A DNA stretch of 64,000 nt, taken from NCBI GenBank assembly GCA_015179125.1, contig WHVA01000098.1, positions 62,001-126,000 of the forward strand, read 5' to 3'. The notes under the pieces were generated by a model that did not search any database, had not been told where the DNA came from, and worked only from the letters and a program-made list of their open reading frames with translations. Below, piece by piece: positions 62,698 to 64,000 of this stretch; positions within the stretch are counted from its first letter, which is position 1; each line of letters begins with the position of its first letter. A program made the translations under genes and the position numbers. The DNA is from Gautieria morchelliformis (Eukaryota > Basidiomycota > Agaricomycetes > Gomphales > Gomphaceae).

Positions 62698-63428
62698 TAG
62701 GGCTGTCCACAATTACAATTATAATTTAATCATACCCTAATTATGATCGGTTATAATGGTTAAAATATGCAAAGATGATAATTGAACTAGTCAATTATTT
62801 TTGGGTATGGTTACATTATATTAAGATTATTATTACAGGTAGGTTATTTAATTGTAATTGAACTCAATTATCTACACAATATAGGATGGCAGCAAGTGCC
62901 TGACATTTGGTAGTATTGTTTAGAGCTCAGCTCAGGTCAATCCATACTAGTGCCCCTTCATTGCCAGTTTATTTCTTTAATATTATGCTATTCAAGCTTC
63001 CTATTTAATGTAATTTTAATCTATTAAGTACTTTAACTAAACTAACTACAGCGGACAACTCCTGCAAGTGCAGGAGTTGTTGGGGAGAATGAGCATGAGC
63101 ATGCAGTGCAGCCTTTTATAGACTGCACTTTTGAGGTCACGTGACCTCATATATGTTTTCATGTGCACAGACCTTTGCAGGTCACATGACCTGCAAAGGT
63201 CAACAAACTGTGGGCCTTTATAAGGCCAGACTGATCACTTGGTCCACCCAATGACTCCTGCCCTTGCAAGAGTTGTTCGCTGTGTTTCCTTTGGCAGTTA
63301 GACAATAAAAATAAAATAAAAACCCACACAAAAGGAGAATTAAATTATGGATTTGGGACCTCCATAACCATTAGAATTTAATTAAAATCTGGCCCAAAAT
63401 TTAATTTAATCATAATTGGACAGCCCTA
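62698..63428. mobile_element. hAT-like MITE in copia integrase
   Basis: 731 bp with terminal inverted repeats TAGGGCTGTCCA / TGGACAGCCCTA and perfect 8-bp duplication GGTACAGG at 62690-62697 and 63429-63436. The 8-bp duplication points to hAT. No coding capacity. AT-rich ends enclose palindromes at 63061-63205. Confidence 0.92.
63061..63205. repeat. Nested palindromes inside the MITE
   Basis: CAACTCCTGCAagtGCAGGAGTTG type hairpin near 63056-63082. AGGTCACGTGACCT (perfect 14-bp palindrome with CACGTG) at 63134-63147. ACCTTTGCAGGTCACATG.. near-perfect 30-bp palindrome at about 63172-63201. Confidence 0.8.
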
Positions 63429-63552
63429 GGTACAGGTGAGTTAACCGAGACAGATCATCAGTGAATGTGACATAATAGTGCTTTCCAGCCTTTGTGGCAA
63501 CTGGGGTGGGTCCCCATAAGTTGCTGTGCACTTCATCTCCAAAAGTGGAGGC
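63429..63552 (-). pseudogene. Copia integrase core, first part
   Basis: Minus strand 'FGDEVHSNLWGPTPVATKAG' then 'YYVTFTDDLSRLT'. The first catalytic Asp of the copia integrase motif (HSD-WGP) is Asn here. Confidence 0.8.
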
Positions 63553-63944
63553 TGTCAGGGGAACACCAATCGCACACTGCATGATCGCAGCGTGTTGTTG
63601 GTGGCCCCTGAGCTTCTCCTAGCCTTTAGCATCCTTCTGTCTTGTGTTCCATTTATTTCCCTTCCTGTTCTGGCCCCTTCCGACATCATTCCTTCCTTAT
63701 CTGTCCAGCCCTGTTATCACTGGCGTGATTGCTTATGTAACTCGGGCATTCGGTGATCAGGCTAGCATGCCCAAGTTTGCTTATAGTCGTAGTTAGGTGG
63801 CAAAGGGGTTCCTTAGAGTTTTCTCTTTGGATCCCCCTTCACCAGGTATGTCTATGTCCTGTATGTAGCTCTCTATCTTACTTTGGATCCCCCTTCGCCA
63901 GTTCGCCGCTTGAGTGTAGAGCGTCTGCCTAGGTTGCCCTTATA
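63553..63944 (+). mobile_element. E-type solo LTR in copia
   Basis: 392 bp, TGTCAGGGGAACACC...GGTTGCCCTTATA, with duplication GAGGC at 63548-63552 and 63945-63949. Leader unit GTATGT...CGCCAG at 63846-63901 (56 nt), with CTTAC ~25 nt before its end. Confidence 0.9.
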
Positions 63945-64000
63945 GAGGCACAACTGCCCTGTCTGACCTTTGGGACAGGTTTGCAGGTCGCCTTTGCATA
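63945..64000 (-). pseudogene. Copia pre-integrase end, cut by window
   Basis: Minus strand 'YAKATCKPVPKVRQGSCA', the usual segment just before the integrase core in fungal copia elements. It continues the frame interrupted by LTR E. Confidence 0.65.

Larger units (their letters stand above)
59817..64000 (-). mobile_element. Ty1/copia element, runs past window end
   Basis: Minus-strand copia. The 3' LTR is at 59817-60155, the polypurine tract next to it, and RNase H, RT and integrase follow in that reversed order to the window edge. It carries a MITE (62698-63428) and an E LTR (63553-63944). Left duplication copy would be CATTC (59812-59816). The other end is not in the window. Confidence 0.92.

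Overview
The window looks like a transposon graveyard in a filamentous basidiomycete, probably an Agaricomycete. The basis is short GT-AG introns (47-96 nt), a DUF6533-type membrane-protein exon, fossils of Harbinger and KDZ transposases that are common in mushroom genomes, and chromodomain (chromovirus) Ty3/gypsy elements. No bacterial, organellar or rRNA signal is present. Species cannot be named from the sequence alone. For orientation I use private names for LTR families: A, B, C, D, E and F are gypsy-type LTRs that begin TGTCAGG and mostly end GCCCTTACA. S is a ~1.03 kb TGTCAAG...CATGACA LTR. T is a ~490 bp TGTTGGG...TACA LTR. G and H are two further LTR-like units.

Layout. (1) 1-12.4 kb: a PIF/Harbinger transposon with two convergent dead genes is split by gypsy A copy 1 (2295-9647, minus, 5-bp duplication GGAGT). 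Copy 1 is itself hit by a T LTR (6598-7095) and a G LTR (7599-8267). An S solo LTR follows (11356-12386). (2) 12.7-25.9 kb: a patchwork of A, C, D, S and T pieces, then gypsy B (14586-25881, minus). B's integrase gene is split by the youngest element, gypsy A copy 2 (15087-21285, plus), whose two LTRs look identical. (3) 25.9-29.2 kb: a KDZ transposase fossil, a 402-bp foldback and LTR remnants. (4) 29.5-35 kb: host DNA with a 2-oxoglutarate/Fe(II) oxygenase gene and a three-exon dsRNA-binding protein gene. (5) 35-48.2 kb: gypsy fragments, then an inverted copy of the 12.7-14.6 kb patchwork that now holds gypsy A copy 3 (41196-47507, minus). Copy 3 has intact gag and pol reading frames. (6) 48.2-53.6 kb: mostly single-copy-looking DNA with a DUF6533-type gene start and a proline-rich ORF. 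(7) 53.6-64 kb: gypsy B and A remnants. A copy 4 is split by S and then by a Ty1/copia element (59817 to beyond the window), which carries a hAT-like MITE and an E LTR.

How the parts work together. The gypsy elements carry the full chromovirus set: capsid/zinc knuckle, protease, reverse transcriptase, RNase H, integrase, GPY/F and chromodomain. Both A and B carry a Tf1-like self-priming design. A TATA box lies ~33 nt upstream of a 10-nt stretch, and the primer-binding site 2 nt after the LTR is its exact complement. B also has a textbook -1 frameshift heptamer at the gag stop codon.

The most interesting signal is in the LTR leader. Six gypsy LTR types carry, just after the predicted transcription start, a 56-69-nt unit that begins GT(A/G)NG or GCAAGT, ends CAG, and is framed by a repeated ~20-nt sequence that also ends CAG. 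Removing it by splicing would be seamless. LTRs with 0, 1 and 2 units are all present in this window.
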